Below are positions 35,499 to 44,227 of a stretch of DNA of 64,000 bases, one piece after another. Both the position numbers and the translations under genes were made by a program. Under the pieces are notes generated by a model, which ran no database searches, was not told the DNA's origin, and was given only the letters and a program-made list of their open reading frames with translations. Source of the DNA: Pedobacter planticolens (GTDB lineage Bacteria > Bacteroidota > Bacteroidia > Sphingobacteriales > Sphingobacteriaceae); contig NZ_WNXD01000001.1 in the NCBI RefSeq assembly GCF_014172375.1, positions 372,001 to 436,000 of the forward strand, given 5' to 3'. Every line of letters starts with the position of its first letter. The first letter of the stretch is position 1.

Positions 35499-38495
35499 AT
35501 GAAAAATCTCTTTTCAACCTTATTCTTGTTGTGCATAGTATCATTTTATGTAAATGCGCAAGAAATAAAATATACATCAGGCAATAATAGTTGGAATGCA
35601 GATTCATTAGGGAATCAACGAGCGGTAGTCAGTTTTAATGGTGTAGGGAAAATAGCTAAAGTAGTGATTAATTGGCGCAGAAGTGATCCAAATCCAGAGC
35701 AAAAAGCGATCATTGTTCAGGATGCAAAAACAGGTAAGAAAATTAAAAACGTTTTGCCTATTTCAGTAGATAAAGAAGAAGGAATTATTTGTTTCGAACC
35801 AGAAAGTGGAGCAGGTACTTATTATGTTTATTATCAGCCTTATAAAAATGAAGGAAGATCAAATTATCCTAAAGGTGTTTATCCAAAACAAGAAAAATCG
35901 ACGGGTGAGATTTCTATAAAAGATGCGAATGCAACGGTTTCAAACACTAAAGTACTGCAAATCGAATCAATTAATACTTTTAACAGGGTTTATCCAATGG
36001 AAGTTATCGCAACTGCGGAAGAAATGAAAGCGTTGAGAGTGAAAAATGCTGAGCCAGCTTATCTCGTTTTTCCAGAAAGTAGAAATTATCCTATTATCAT
36101 GAAAAATGATATACCACAAAGGTGGATAATTAAAGGTGCACAAAAAACATTTACAGATAAAGCTTTTAGAGGAGAAAATTTTTCTTTTCAATTGGGCATT
36201 CTTGCTTTAAAAGATTTACAAAATGTGAGATTGAAGTTTAGCGATTTAAAGGATAAAACAGGACATAAAATTTCATCAGCTTTGCTTTCTTGTTTAAATA
36301 CAGATGGAATTGCCTACGATGGAGTTCCATTTAAAAAAGAAGTTGATGTGCCAGCTAGTCAGGTACAAGCGTTATGGTGTTTGCTTACCATTCCGACAAA
36401 TGCTTATAGCACAACGTATAGCGGAACAGTAATAGTTTCTTCAGCTAATGCTCCTTCACAAACTGTGAAAATAAACTTAATGGTAGTTCCTAGAACTGTG
36501 AAAACAAATGGAGGAATTGATGAGCCATGGAAACAAACGCGTTTGACGTGGTTAAATTCTACGTTAGCTCAAAAAAATACCGTTATCGCACCTTATACTG
36601 CATTACAAGTTCAAGGAAATACAATTAGTCTTTTGGGTAGAAAAGTAGAGTTGGATGAAAACGGTTTTCCAAAGCAAATTCAGACTTTCTTTAGTCCAGA
36701 AATGACGGATTATACCACAACTCCAAATAATTTGTTGGCAGAAAATATTCATTTTCATTTTGTGCGCAAAGCGGATGGAAAAAATACGGTACTAAAAGAT
36801 GGTGGAATAGAATTTACCAAAAAAGAAGCTGGAACTGTGCAATGGAAAAGCAAAAATGCAAATGATAGCTTACAAATGGATGTTGCTGGCAGCTTAGAAT
36901 TTGATGGTTTTCTCGCATATACTGTAAAAGTGACTGCGTTAAAAGATGTTGATTTGAAGGATGTAACGATGCATATTCCTTTTAATAAAACAGCGGCAAC
37001 TTACATGATGGGACTTGGGCAAAAAGGAGGTTTGCGCCCCGAAAAATTTGACTGGAAATGGGATGTAGCGAATAAAAATCAAGATGGTGCTTGGTTAGGA
37101 AATGTTAATGCAGGTTTGCAATACGCCTTACGAGATGAAAAATATGTTAGACCCTTAAATACTAACTTTTATCTGCAAAAACCATTGTTGTTGCCAACTT
37201 CTTGGGGCAATGAAAACAAAGGCGGCGTAACGATTGGCATAAAAGGAAGTTCCATGTTAGCAAATAATTATACAGGCGAACGCCAACTAAAAAAAGGTGA
37301 TGTGTTGTATTATAATTTCACTTTGTTAATTACTCCATTTCATACCATAAATACCGATTTCCAATGGGAAAACCGCTTTTATCATAAATATAATACCATA
37401 GATAGCATTAAAGCAACCGGTGCAACAGTAATAAATATTCATCATGCTACACCAATCAATCCTTGGATTAATTATCCATTTATTGAGCATGCAAAAATGA
37501 AAAGCTATATAGATGAGGCGCATAGCAAAGGACTAAAAGTGAAGATTTACAATACAGTTCGCGAATTATCTAACCGAGCTTATGAAACATTTCCAATGCG
37601 AAGTTTAGGACATGAAATTTATTCTCCTGGTAAAGGCGGAGGATTTTCTTGGTTGCAAGAACATGTTAAAGATGATTACATAGCTGCTTGGTTTGTACCA
37701 GAAATTAAAGATGCTGCAATTGTAAACAGTGGCATGAGTCGTTGGCATAATTACTATGTAGAAGGCATGAATTGGTTAACCAAAAATGTAGGTATTGATG
37801 GTATTTATTTGGATGATGTTGCATTCGATAGAATAACTATGAAACGTATTAAACGTGTTTTAACTCAAGATGGACATCCAGGAATTATTGATTTGCACTC
37901 GGCAAATCAGTACAATAAAAGCGATGGATTTAACAATAGCGCTAATTTATATATGGAGCATTTCCCGTATTTAAATCGCCTTTGGTTTGGTGAATATTTC
38001 GATTATGAAAAAAATAAACCTGATTTCTTTTTAACTGAAGTGAGTGGAATTCCGTTTGGTTTAATGGGTGAAATGTTGCAAGATGGCGGAAATCCATGGC
38101 GTGGAATGGTTTATGGGATGACTAATCGTTTACCTTGGTCCGGCAATAATGATCCTCGTCCAATTTGGAAAGTTTGGGATGATTTCGGAATGAAAGGCAC
38201 AAAAATGATTGGCTATTGGTCAGAAAATTGCCCAGTTAAAACAAGCAATGCTGAAGTTTTGGCAACAGTTTATAAAAAACAAGGTGCTGCTTTAGTTTCT
38301 ATTGCGAGTTGGGCAGATAATGATGTAAAAATCACTTTAACTATTGACTGGAAGAAATTAGGTATTGATCCTGCAAAAGCTGTAATTACTGTTCCAGAAG
38401 TGAAAGATTTTCAAGCCTCAAGTTCTTTAACTGCACAAAGTGAAATTTCAATTCCAAAAGGAAAGGGATTGTTGATAGTGATTAAGGAGAAGTAA
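35499..38495 (+). CDS. Large secreted glycoside-hydrolase-like protein (DUF6067 type)
   Basis: A protein of 998 residues. Signal peptide MKNLFSTLFLLCIVSFYVNAQ. The N-terminal about 500 residues are beta-rich; the C-terminal half has a TIM-barrel-like part with WFVPEIKDAAIVNSGMSRW and NVGIDGIYLDDVAFDR, where the Asp pair at a strand end is what glycosidases of the GH13/GH27-like fold show. I believe this matches the 'glycoside hydrolase domain-containing' DUF6067 family (related to GH123). It is monocistronic and not near the susC operon. Substrate unknown. Confidence 0.75.
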   Translation: MKNLFSTLFLLCIVSFYVNAQEIKYTSGNNSWNADSLGNQRAVVSFNGVGKIAKVVINWRRSDPNPEQKAIIVQDAKTGKKIKNVLPISVDKEEGIICFEPESGAGTYYVYYQPYKNEGRSNYPKGVYPKQEKSTGEISIKDANATVSNTKVLQIESINTFNRVYPMEVIATAEEMKALRVKNAEPAYLVFPESRNYPIIMKNDIPQRWIIKGAQKTFTDKAFRGENFSFQLGILALKDLQNVRLKFSDLKDKTGHKISSALLSCLNTDGIAYDGVPFKKEVDVPASQVQALWCLLTIPTNAYSTTYSGTVIVSSANAPSQTVKINLMVVPRTVKTNGGIDEPWKQTRLTWLNSTLAQKNTVIAPYTALQVQGNTISLLGRKVELDENGFPKQIQTFFSPEMTDYTTTPNNLLAENIHFHFVRKADGKNTVLKDGGIEFTKKEAGTVQWKSKNANDSLQMDVAGSLEFDGFLAYTVKVTALKDVDLKDVTMHIPFNKTAATYMMGLGQKGGLRPEKFDWKWDVANKNQDGAWLGNVNAGLQYALRDEKYVRPLNTNFYLQKPLLLPTSWGNENKGGVTIGIKGSSMLANNYTGERQLKKGDVLYYNFTLLITPFHTINTDFQWENRFYHKYNTIDSIKATGATVINIHHATPINPWINYPFIEHAKMKSYIDEAHSKGLKVKIYNTVRELSNRAYETFPMRSLGHEIYSPGKGGGFSWLQEHVKDDYIAAWFVPEIKDAAIVNSGMSRWHNYYVEGMNWLTKNVGIDGIYLDDVAFDRITMKRIKRVLTQDGHPGIIDLHSANQYNKSDGFNNSANLYMEHFPYLNRLWFGEYFDYEKNKPDFFLTEVSGIPFGLMGEMLQDGGNPWRGMVYGMTNRLPWSGNNDPRPIWKVWDDFGMKGTKMIGYWSENCPVKTSNAEVLATVYKKQGAALVSIASWADNDVKITLTIDWKKLGIDPAKAVITVPEVKDFQASSSLTAQSEISIPKGKGLLIVIKEK

Positions 38496-38539
38496 AACTT
38501 TTCATGTAAATAATGGTTATATCTTAAAACCATTTAAAT

Positions 38540-38656
38540 ATGAATAATTTCTTCAGAACAATACTAGCCGGTTACGGTGCTAAAAAACTTGGTGGCGGTT
38601 GTTTATCAACCATCGTGATATTTGTAATAATTTATTACGCTTTAGGGCATTGTTAA
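38540..38656 (+). CDS. Small single-pass membrane protein (38 residues)
   Basis: ATG at 38540 to TAA at 38656, too short for usual calls. The product begins MNNFFRTILAGYGAKKLGGG and then has one membrane helix (LSTIVIFVIIYYALG). Support: its own terminator starts at its stop codon, and a glycine-rich motif (AGYGAKKLGGGC) precedes the helix. I recall similar short proteins in other Bacteroidota but could not check. Function unknown. Confidence 0.6.
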   Translation: MNNFFRTILAGYGAKKLGGGCLSTIVIFVIIYYALGHC

Positions 38657-38687
38657 AAAAGCTGCTTAATTTTTTAAGCAGCTTTTT
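38655..38687. terminator. Terminator after the small membrane protein gene
   Basis: AAAAAAGCTGCTTAA / TTAAGCAGCTTTTT stem with a T tail on the plus strand and an A-rich flank that gives T on the minus strand; it can also serve the convergent lipoprotein gene. Confidence 0.85.
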
Positions 38688-38693
38688 ATTATT

Positions 38694-39050
38694 CTATTTT
38701 CTATCGTCTTTCCAGATCAATTTCTCTTTAGTGCGCTTTTCAAAAAAGTCTTTGCACTTTCCATAGCCTTTACCTGTAAAACCGCCATCTGGACTACAAA
38801 TTAAATTACAATCTTTATCATAAAGCAAACTTGGAAGGTCGCAACATTTTTGTGGAATAAAATAAACAGTTTGTCCATTATATTCATATTGCCAAACACT
38901 TGCTGGCGGATTTGTCACATCTTCAGTTTTTAATTTATCAATCTTTTCCAATACGCAAATCGGAACATCCTTAAAATCTTCTTTTTTGCAAGTTTGAGTT
39001 TGTAAAAGCACAAACCCAATTAGCAGTAGTTTAATTTTTGAAGCTATCAT
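38694..39050 (-). CDS. Small Cys-rich lipoprotein (possibly DUF6970)
   Basis: A protein of 118 residues. N-terminal MIASKIKLLLIGFVLLQTQTC is a lipoprotein-type signal with an unusual lipobox (QTQTC). The mature part has six Cys residues (PICVLEKI, QKCCDLPSLLYDKDCNLICSP, KGYGKCKDF), so disulfides are likely, and YFIPQKCCDLPSLL followed by CSPDGGFTGKG is a pattern I associate with DUF6970 proteins. Role unknown. Confidence 0.65.
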   Translation of the reverse strand: MIASKIKLLLIGFVLLQTQTCKKEDFKDVPICVLEKIDKLKTEDVTNPPASVWQYEYNGQTVYFIPQKCCDLPSLLYDKDCNLICSPDGGFTGKGYGKCKDFFEKRTKEKLIWKDDRK

Positions 39051-39093
39051 GTATTAAAAACAATAGAAAGGCAAAAATGGTTTATAAATAATT

Positions 39094-39161
39094 CTATCGG
39101 CTGGTGTCTCACCCGCCGAAATTGCTATAAATGTTTCGGTAGGTGAGACACCAACCGATAG
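39094..39161. repeat. Large inverted repeat, family 3
   Basis: A 68-base palindrome with arms of about 27 bases (CTATCGGcTGGTGTCTCACC.. and ..GGTGAGACACCaACCGATAG, with few mismatches) and a short loop. A degenerate half (TATCGGTTGGTGTCTTCCC..TCCGAAA) recurs at 51379-51406. It lies between the convergent-side end of the lipoprotein gene and hppD; it may work as a terminator, but the lack of a long T tail favours a mobile palindromic repeat. Confidence 0.8.
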
Positions 39162-39177
39162 TTTAATAAAGATGCTT

Positions 39178-40308
39178 TTAAAGATTTCCCCTTAATTCTT
39201 GTTCACGTTCTAATGATTCGAATAAAGCTTTAAAGTTTCCAGCTCCAAAAGATTGTGCTCCTTTACGCTGAATAATTTCAAAAAATAATGTAGGACGATC
39301 TTCAACAGGTTTGGTGAAAATTTGCAATAAATAACCTTCTTCGTCGCAATCAACCAAAATACCTAAGCTTTTTAACAAGGTAATTTCTTCATCTATTTCT
39401 CCAACTCGTGTTGGCATCATTTCGTAATAAGCTTCTGGCGGTGCGCTTAAGAATTCTACACCACGAGATTTCAAATCGGTAACTGTTTTAACAATGTCTT
39501 TAGTGGCAACTGCAATATGCTGCACACCTTCCCCTTCGTAAAACTCTAAATATTCTTCAATTTGAGATTTCTTTTTGCCTTCTGCAGGTTCATTGATAGG
39601 GAACTTAGAGAAACCATTTCCGTTACTCATCACCTTACTCATCAATGCAGAATATTCAGTGTTGATTTGCTTATCATCAAATGAAAGAATATTTACAAAG
39701 CCCATCACATCTTCATACCATTTTACAGTTTCATTCATGCGGTTCCAACCTACATTTCCTACACAATGGTCAATGTATAAAAGGCCAGCATCTGCTGGGT
39801 TATATTCACTTTGTAATGCTCTATAACCAGGCATAAAAATACCTTTGTAGTTTTTGCGCTCAATAAACATGTGAATGGTTTCGCCATAAGTATAAATCCC
39901 ACTCATTTTAATTTCGCCATGCTCATCAGTTAAAGTTTGGGGTTGTAAATATGGTTTTGCACCACGTTTGGTAGTTTGTTCAAATGCATCATAAGCATCA
40001 TCAACCCAAAGTGCCAATACTTTAACACCATCACCGTGTGTTTTTACATGTTCGGCTATTGGACTATCAGATTTTAAAGCCGTAGTTAAAATCAACCTAA
40101 TTTTGCCTTGCTGTAAAACGTAAGAAGCTCTATCTCTAACGCCAGTTTCTGGTCCGGCGTAAGCCAAAGATTGGAAACCGAATGCTGTTTTGTAATAGTG
40201 AGCTGCTTGCTTGGCATTGCCCACGTAAAATTCTATATAATCCGTTCCATTTATAGGAAGGAAATCTTGTGCTTTTGCTATTTTTTCTGCAAATGTTTGT
40301 GTGCTCAT
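39178..40308 (-). CDS. hppD: 4-hydroxyphenylpyruvate dioxygenase
   Basis: A protein of 376 residues with two VOC-type domains. It turns 4-hydroxyphenylpyruvate into homogentisate in tyrosine breakdown. Iron ligands: His in YIDHCVGNV, His in GVQHIAVAT, Glu in TLFFEIIQRKG; the conserved end FGAGNFKALFESLE is present. It lies downstream of homogentisate dioxygenase (80-base gap), on the same strand. Confidence 0.96.
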   Translation of the reverse strand: MSTQTFAEKIAKAQDFLPINGTDYIEFYVGNAKQAAHYYKTAFGFQSLAYAGPETGVRDRASYVLQQGKIRLILTTALKSDSPIAEHVKTHGDGVKVLALWVDDAYDAFEQTTKRGAKPYLQPQTLTDEHGEIKMSGIYTYGETIHMFIERKNYKGIFMPGYRALQSEYNPADAGLLYIDHCVGNVGWNRMNETVKWYEDVMGFVNILSFDDKQINTEYSALMSKVMSNGNGFSKFPINEPAEGKKKSQIEEYLEFYEGEGVQHIAVATKDIVKTVTDLKSRGVEFLSAPPEAYYEMMPTRVGEIDEEITLLKSLGILVDCDEEGYLLQIFTKPVEDRPTLFFEIIQRKGAQSFGAGNFKALFESLEREQELRGNL

Positions 40309-40388
40309 TGTTGTTTGTTGTAATGTTTAAAAGTTATAAGGTTGAAATGTTAATCTTGCCTTATCCTGCAAATCTTTAAATCCTGATC

Positions 40389-41555
40389 CTATTCTACATT
40401 AATTTGCCAGCTGGTATGGTAACTTTCATCTTCAATGTCAACCGCATCTTGGGTTAACATTAAAGGTCTAAAAGGATCTATCATTACAGCTAGTTCTTCT
40501 GTTTTTTCTTTACCAATTGATTTTTCTACAGTTCCAGGATGCGGGCCGTGAGGAATCCCCCCTGGGTGTAAAGTAATTTGACCTTTTACTACACTTTTGC
40601 GACTCATAAAATCACCATCAACGTAATATAAAACCTCATCACTATCTACATTACTATGATTATAAGGCGCAGGAATCGATAATGGATGATAATCGTATTT
40701 ACGAGGGACGAAAGAGCAAATCACAAAGTTATGCCCTTCAAAAGTTTGGTGCACAGGAGGAGGTTGGTGTAAACGACCAGTAATCGGTTCAAAATCATGA
40801 ATGGAAAATGCCCACGGATAATGAAAACCATCCCAACCTACAAAATCAAAAGGATGTGTTCCGTAAGTGTAAGGATACATAATTCCTTGCTTTTTAATCA
40901 AGACTTTAAAATCTCCAAACTCATCAATTGTTTCTAAATCTTGTGGACGTTTAATATCTCTTTCACAATAAGGAGAATGCTCTTCTAATTGTCCAAATGA
41001 ATTACGGTAACGTTTTGGTGTACGAATTGGACTAAAGCTTTCTACGATGAACAATCGATTTTTCTCATCATTAAACTCTAACTGATAAATAGTGCCACGA
41101 GGAACAACCAAGTAATCACCATAAGCAAATTTGATTTTACCAAAACCAGTTTTCAATGTTCCAGAGCCTTCGTGAATAAAAATTACTTCATCTGCCTGAC
41201 TATTTTTGTAAAAATAATCGGTCATTGATTTTTTCGGCGCAGCCAAAGAAATATGTAAATCGCTATTCACCAAAACAGGTTTGCGACTTTTTAAATAATC
41301 ATCTTCTGGTTTAATGTTGAAGCCAATTAAACTCGTATGTCGCAAATGTTTTTCGCGAGCAATTTTTGGTTCCACAGAATAAGGTTCACCTAATTCTTTT
41401 ACAATTGTTGGTGGGTGACAGTGATAAACTAAAGAATATAAACTCGAAAAACCTTCAGTTGAAACTAATTCCTCAGCGTATAAATTGCCATCTGGTTTAC
41501 GAAAAACAGTATGTCGCTTCGGCGGAATAGTTCCTAATGTATGGTAAATTGGCAT
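40389..41555 (-). CDS. hmgA: Homogentisate 1,2-dioxygenase
   Basis: A protein of 388 residues, shorter than the 430-445 of the human and Pseudomonas enzymes, as is usual in Bacteroidota. It opens the ring of homogentisate to maleylacetoacetate. Motifs: YPYTYGTHPFDFVGWDGFHY, FVPRKYDYHPLSIPAPYNHSN, and the iron-site DSDEVLYYVDG and LHPGGIPHGPHPG. It starts the hmgA-hppD unit. A small perfect inverted repeat (41596-41618) lies 41 bases upstream. Confidence 0.95.
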   Translation of the reverse strand: MPIYHTLGTIPPKRHTVFRKPDGNLYAEELVSTEGFSSLYSLVYHCHPPTIVKELGEPYSVEPKIAREKHLRHTSLIGFNIKPEDDYLKSRKPVLVNSDLHISLAAPKKSMTDYFYKNSQADEVIFIHEGSGTLKTGFGKIKFAYGDYLVVPRGTIYQLEFNDEKNRLFIVESFSPIRTPKRYRNSFGQLEEHSPYCERDIKRPQDLETIDEFGDFKVLIKKQGIMYPYTYGTHPFDFVGWDGFHYPWAFSIHDFEPITGRLHQPPPVHQTFEGHNFVICSFVPRKYDYHPLSIPAPYNHSNVDSDEVLYYVDGDFMSRKSVVKGQITLHPGGIPHGPHPGTVEKSIGKEKTEELAVMIDPFRPLMLTQDAVDIEDESYHTSWQINVE

Positions 41556-41595
41556 AGCGTTAGGTAATTTGGTTAGAAATGTAAATATATAACGA

Positions 41596-41618
41596 TTAAA
41601 ACGTAAGAAACGTTTTAA
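41596..41618. promoter_or_regulatory. Inverted repeat upstream of hmgA
   Basis: TTAAAACG-taagaaa-CGTTTTAA, 8-bp perfect arms, 41 bases before the hmgA ATG and 187 before rpiA. It is a candidate operator for tyrosine breakdown; I see no second copy at hppD or the PAH gene. Confidence 0.4.
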
Positions 41619-41804
41619 AATTGACGCTCAGAAAAACGACTTAAAAAGAATATTGCGCAAAAATGATTTTTGAAAGCATAGCATATCTAAAAGCTGCAAG
41701 AACTTCGTTTGCATTATGGTTTTGATATGTTGATTTGCTAATCATTTCGGTGAGTAAAATTATGATTTTTAAAGCTAAATTCAAATTAATTCATACTTTT
41801 AAAT

Positions 41805-42497
41805 ATGGCAAATGACAATCAAAATCTGGAGAAACTGACTGCCGCAAAGGCTGCCATTGCGTTTGTGAAAAATAACGATGTAGTAGGTTTAGGTACAGGT
41901 TCTACTGCAACATTAGCTATTAAAGAATTAGCAAAGCTGATAAAAGACGGACTTAAAATTACTGGAGTTCCTAGTTCTGAAGCTACAAAAAAATTAGCCA
42001 TTTCATTAGGTATTCCATTGTTGGAGTTAGGTAAAGTCCGTTCAATTGATGTTAGTATTGATGGAGCAGATGAATTTACCAAAGAATTAAATCTCATAAA
42101 AGGTGGTGGCGGTGCATTGTTCAGAGAAAAAATTATGGCTTCCTTGAGTAAAAAAACAATTATTGTTACAGATGGGAGTAAATTGGTGGAAAAGCTGGGC
42201 GCTTTTAAAGTGCCAATAGAAGTTAACCCAAATGCAGAAAAATATGTGATGATTAAGCTTAAAAAGCTAAAAGGCAAACCCGTAAAGCGCATTGAAAATG
42301 GTAAAATATTTATAACCGATAACCAGAACTATATTTTTGATACCGACTTTGGATTAATTGATGATCCTGAAAAATTAGCTTATGAACTAAATCAAATAGA
42401 CGGAGTTTTGGGACATGGTATTTTTGTAAACTTGACTGATATTATATTTATGGCAAAGGGAGATTACATCACCAGTTATCATAAAAATATAGGATAG
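41805..42497 (+). CDS. rpiA: Ribose-5-phosphate isomerase A
   Basis: A protein of 230 residues. It interconverts ribose 5-phosphate and ribulose 5-phosphate in the pentose phosphate pathway. Motifs: VGLGTGSTATLAIKEL (phosphate loop), IDVSIDGADEF, KGGGGALFREKI (catalytic Glu in the FREK segment) and the ending HGIFVNLTDIIFMAKGD. It is divergent from hmgA and not functionally tied to the neighbouring amino-acid genes. Confidence 0.96.
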   Translation: MANDNQNLEKLTAAKAAIAFVKNNDVVGLGTGSTATLAIKELAKLIKDGLKITGVPSSEATKKLAISLGIPLLELGKVRSIDVSIDGADEFTKELNLIKGGGGALFREKIMASLSKKTIIVTDGSKLVEKLGAFKVPIEVNPNAEKYVMIKLKKLKGKPVKRIENGKIFITDNQNYIFDTDFGLIDDPEKLAYELNQIDGVLGHGIFVNLTDIIFMAKGDYITSYHKNIG

Positions 42498-42649
42498 AAA
42501 ATATCGAATAAAAATTTTGAAACCTAGCACTAATCCTTAGCTTTACCACTATATTCTTAACCAGATATCATATGAACCCGACTTGATTAAAATATTTATT
42601 TTAATCACCAAAGGCTCCATCTAACCTTTAAAAACAAAATATAAAAAAG

Positions 42650-43648
42650 ATGAAATTAGTATCCTACAAAACCGAAGATAGTGAGCATTTAGGTGTTTTT
42701 GTAAATGGGCATATTTACAATCTAAATTCTTGTCATAAGTTAATTCCTGACAATATGAATGCTTTTTTACAAGGCGGAGAGCCTTTAATGGAGAGAGCAA
42801 AACAGATTAATCAGGATATTATTAGTGGAGATTTAAAACCTAAAGAAGAAGTTTTCTATCAAATATTGGCACCAGTTCCGCATCCAACTTCTTGCAGAGA
42901 TGGCTACGCTTTTCGTCAACATGTGGCAGCAGCAAGGCGCAATCGTAAAGTAGATATGATTGCAGAATTTGACCAATACCCAATCTTTTATTTCACTAAT
43001 CACAATGCAATTCAAGGTCCTGGAGAAATAGAATGTATGCCAGATCATTTTCAGAAATTAGATTTTGAATTAGAGGTAGCCGTTGTAATTGGTAAAAAAG
43101 GGCGTAATGTAAAAGCAGCAGAAGCCGACGAATACATCGCTGGCTATATGATTATGAATGATATGAGCGCTCGAACTTTGCAAATGGAGGAAATGCTCTT
43201 AAACTTAGGCCCGGCTAAAGGCAAAGATTTTTCTACAGTAATTGGTCCATGGTTAGTAACACCTGATGAATTGGAACAATATAAAGTTGCCGCAAAACCA
43301 AATCGTGTAGGCAATGCGTACGATTTAAAAATGACGTGCAGAGTAAATGGGGTAGAAGTTTCTGCAGGAAATATGGCGGATATGGATTGGACTTTTGCAG
43401 AAATTATTGAGCGTTGTGCATACGGCGTAGATATTTTACCAGGTGATGTAATTGGTTCTGGAACTGTTGGGACAGGTTGTTTCTTAGAATTAAATGGAAC
43501 AGGTTTGCTAAATGATCCTAACTACAAAACACAATGGTTACAAGCTGGTGATGATGTTGAAATGGAAATTACTGGTTTGGGAAGTTTAGCTAACATCATT
43601 ACTAAAACTGATACGGATTTCTCTTTGTTAGGATTGAAGAAATCCTAA
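42650..43648 (+). CDS. Fumarylacetoacetate hydrolase family protein
   Basis: A protein of 332 residues. N-terminal domain of about 70 residues, then the FAH catalytic domain: NHNAIQGPGEIECMPDH, LDFELEVAVVIGKKGRN (metal-binding E-x-E), GYMIMNDMSARTLQMEE, and GTVGTGCFLELNG. In the tyrosine pathway it would split fumarylacetoacetate to fumarate and acetoacetate, the step after homogentisate dioxygenase and isomerisation; the neighbourhood supports this. A maleylacetoacetate isomerase is not in the window. Confidence 0.88.
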   Translation: MKLVSYKTEDSEHLGVFVNGHIYNLNSCHKLIPDNMNAFLQGGEPLMERAKQINQDIISGDLKPKEEVFYQILAPVPHPTSCRDGYAFRQHVAAARRNRKVDMIAEFDQYPIFYFTNHNAIQGPGEIECMPDHFQKLDFELEVAVVIGKKGRNVKAAEADEYIAGYMIMNDMSARTLQMEEMLLNLGPAKGKDFSTVIGPWLVTPDELEQYKVAAKPNRVGNAYDLKMTCRVNGVEVSAGNMADMDWTFAEIIERCAYGVDILPGDVIGSGTVGTGCFLELNGTGLLNDPNYKTQWLQAGDDVEMEITGLGSLANIITKTDTDFSLLGLKKS

Positions 43649-43663
43649 TGTTGAAATGTTTTA

Positions 43664-44210
43664 AAGTTGAAAGGTTGGAAAGTTTTGGATTCAGATTGAG
43701 ATAGCATAAAATATGGCAAAGATTGAAAAATTTGAAGACATGGAAATTTGGCAAATTGGAAAACAGATTGCAGTTGAAGCCTATCGAATTTCTGACCTAG
43801 AACCAATGAAATCTGACTTTGGATTGAAAGATCAATTTAGAAGGGCGGCAATGTCAATGTCAGATAATGTTGCGGAAGGATTTGAGTACAATAATAACCC
43901 AGATTTTGTTCGTTTTCTTGTATACGCTAAAGGCTCATCTGGAGAATTTAGAAACAAGATTATTATTTTAAAAGAAACTAAAAAAATAAACGAAGAAGAT
44001 TATTTGTTCTTCTACGGTAAAGCTATTGAGTTCTCTTCAAAGGCAAAACGTTTTATAGAATACCTTAAAGAATTTGAAAAGAATAAGAAAGCTGCAAAAA
44101 AGAGGGCTTTATAATTAGACATCCAAAACATTCCAACAATTAGCAGGATTTAAGGATGATAAGATTTACAAGATATGCATCCAGAACATTCCAACTTTCA
44201 AACCTTTCAA
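43664..44210. repeat. Imperfect inverted repeats flanking the S23-type gene
   Basis: Left flank TTGAAAGGTTGGAAAGTT (from about 43667) and right flank CCAACTTTCAAACCTTTCAA (44191-44210) are inverted copies, with one mismatch and a small gap difference, on both sides of the four-helix-bundle gene at 43713-44114. Related AAGGTTGAAATGTT sequence also occurs at about 40340 and 43650, so these may be members of a general intergenic repeat. Confidence 0.55.
43713..44114 (+). CDS. Four-helix-bundle protein, S23/23S-rRNA-intervening-sequence family
   Basis: A protein of 133 residues, all helical: KFEDMEIWQIGKQIAVEAYR, DFGLKDQFRRAAMSMSDNVAEGFEY, FVRFLVYAKGSSGEFRNKI, and a Lys-rich end. The pattern F-x-x-x-x-x-W and the stretch LKDQFRRAAMSMSDNVAEG are diagnostic of the family first seen inside 23S rRNA insertions and common as free-standing genes in Bacteroidota. 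Function unknown. It interrupts the FAH-family and flavin-reductase genes and is flanked by short inverted repeats. Confidence 0.9.
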   Translation: MAKIEKFEDMEIWQIGKQIAVEAYRISDLEPMKSDFGLKDQFRRAAMSMSDNVAEGFEYNNNPDFVRFLVYAKGSSGEFRNKIIILKETKKINEEDYLFFYGKAIEFSSKAKRFIEYLKEFEKNKKAAKKRAL

Positions 44211-44227
44211 TATTCCAACTTTTATAA

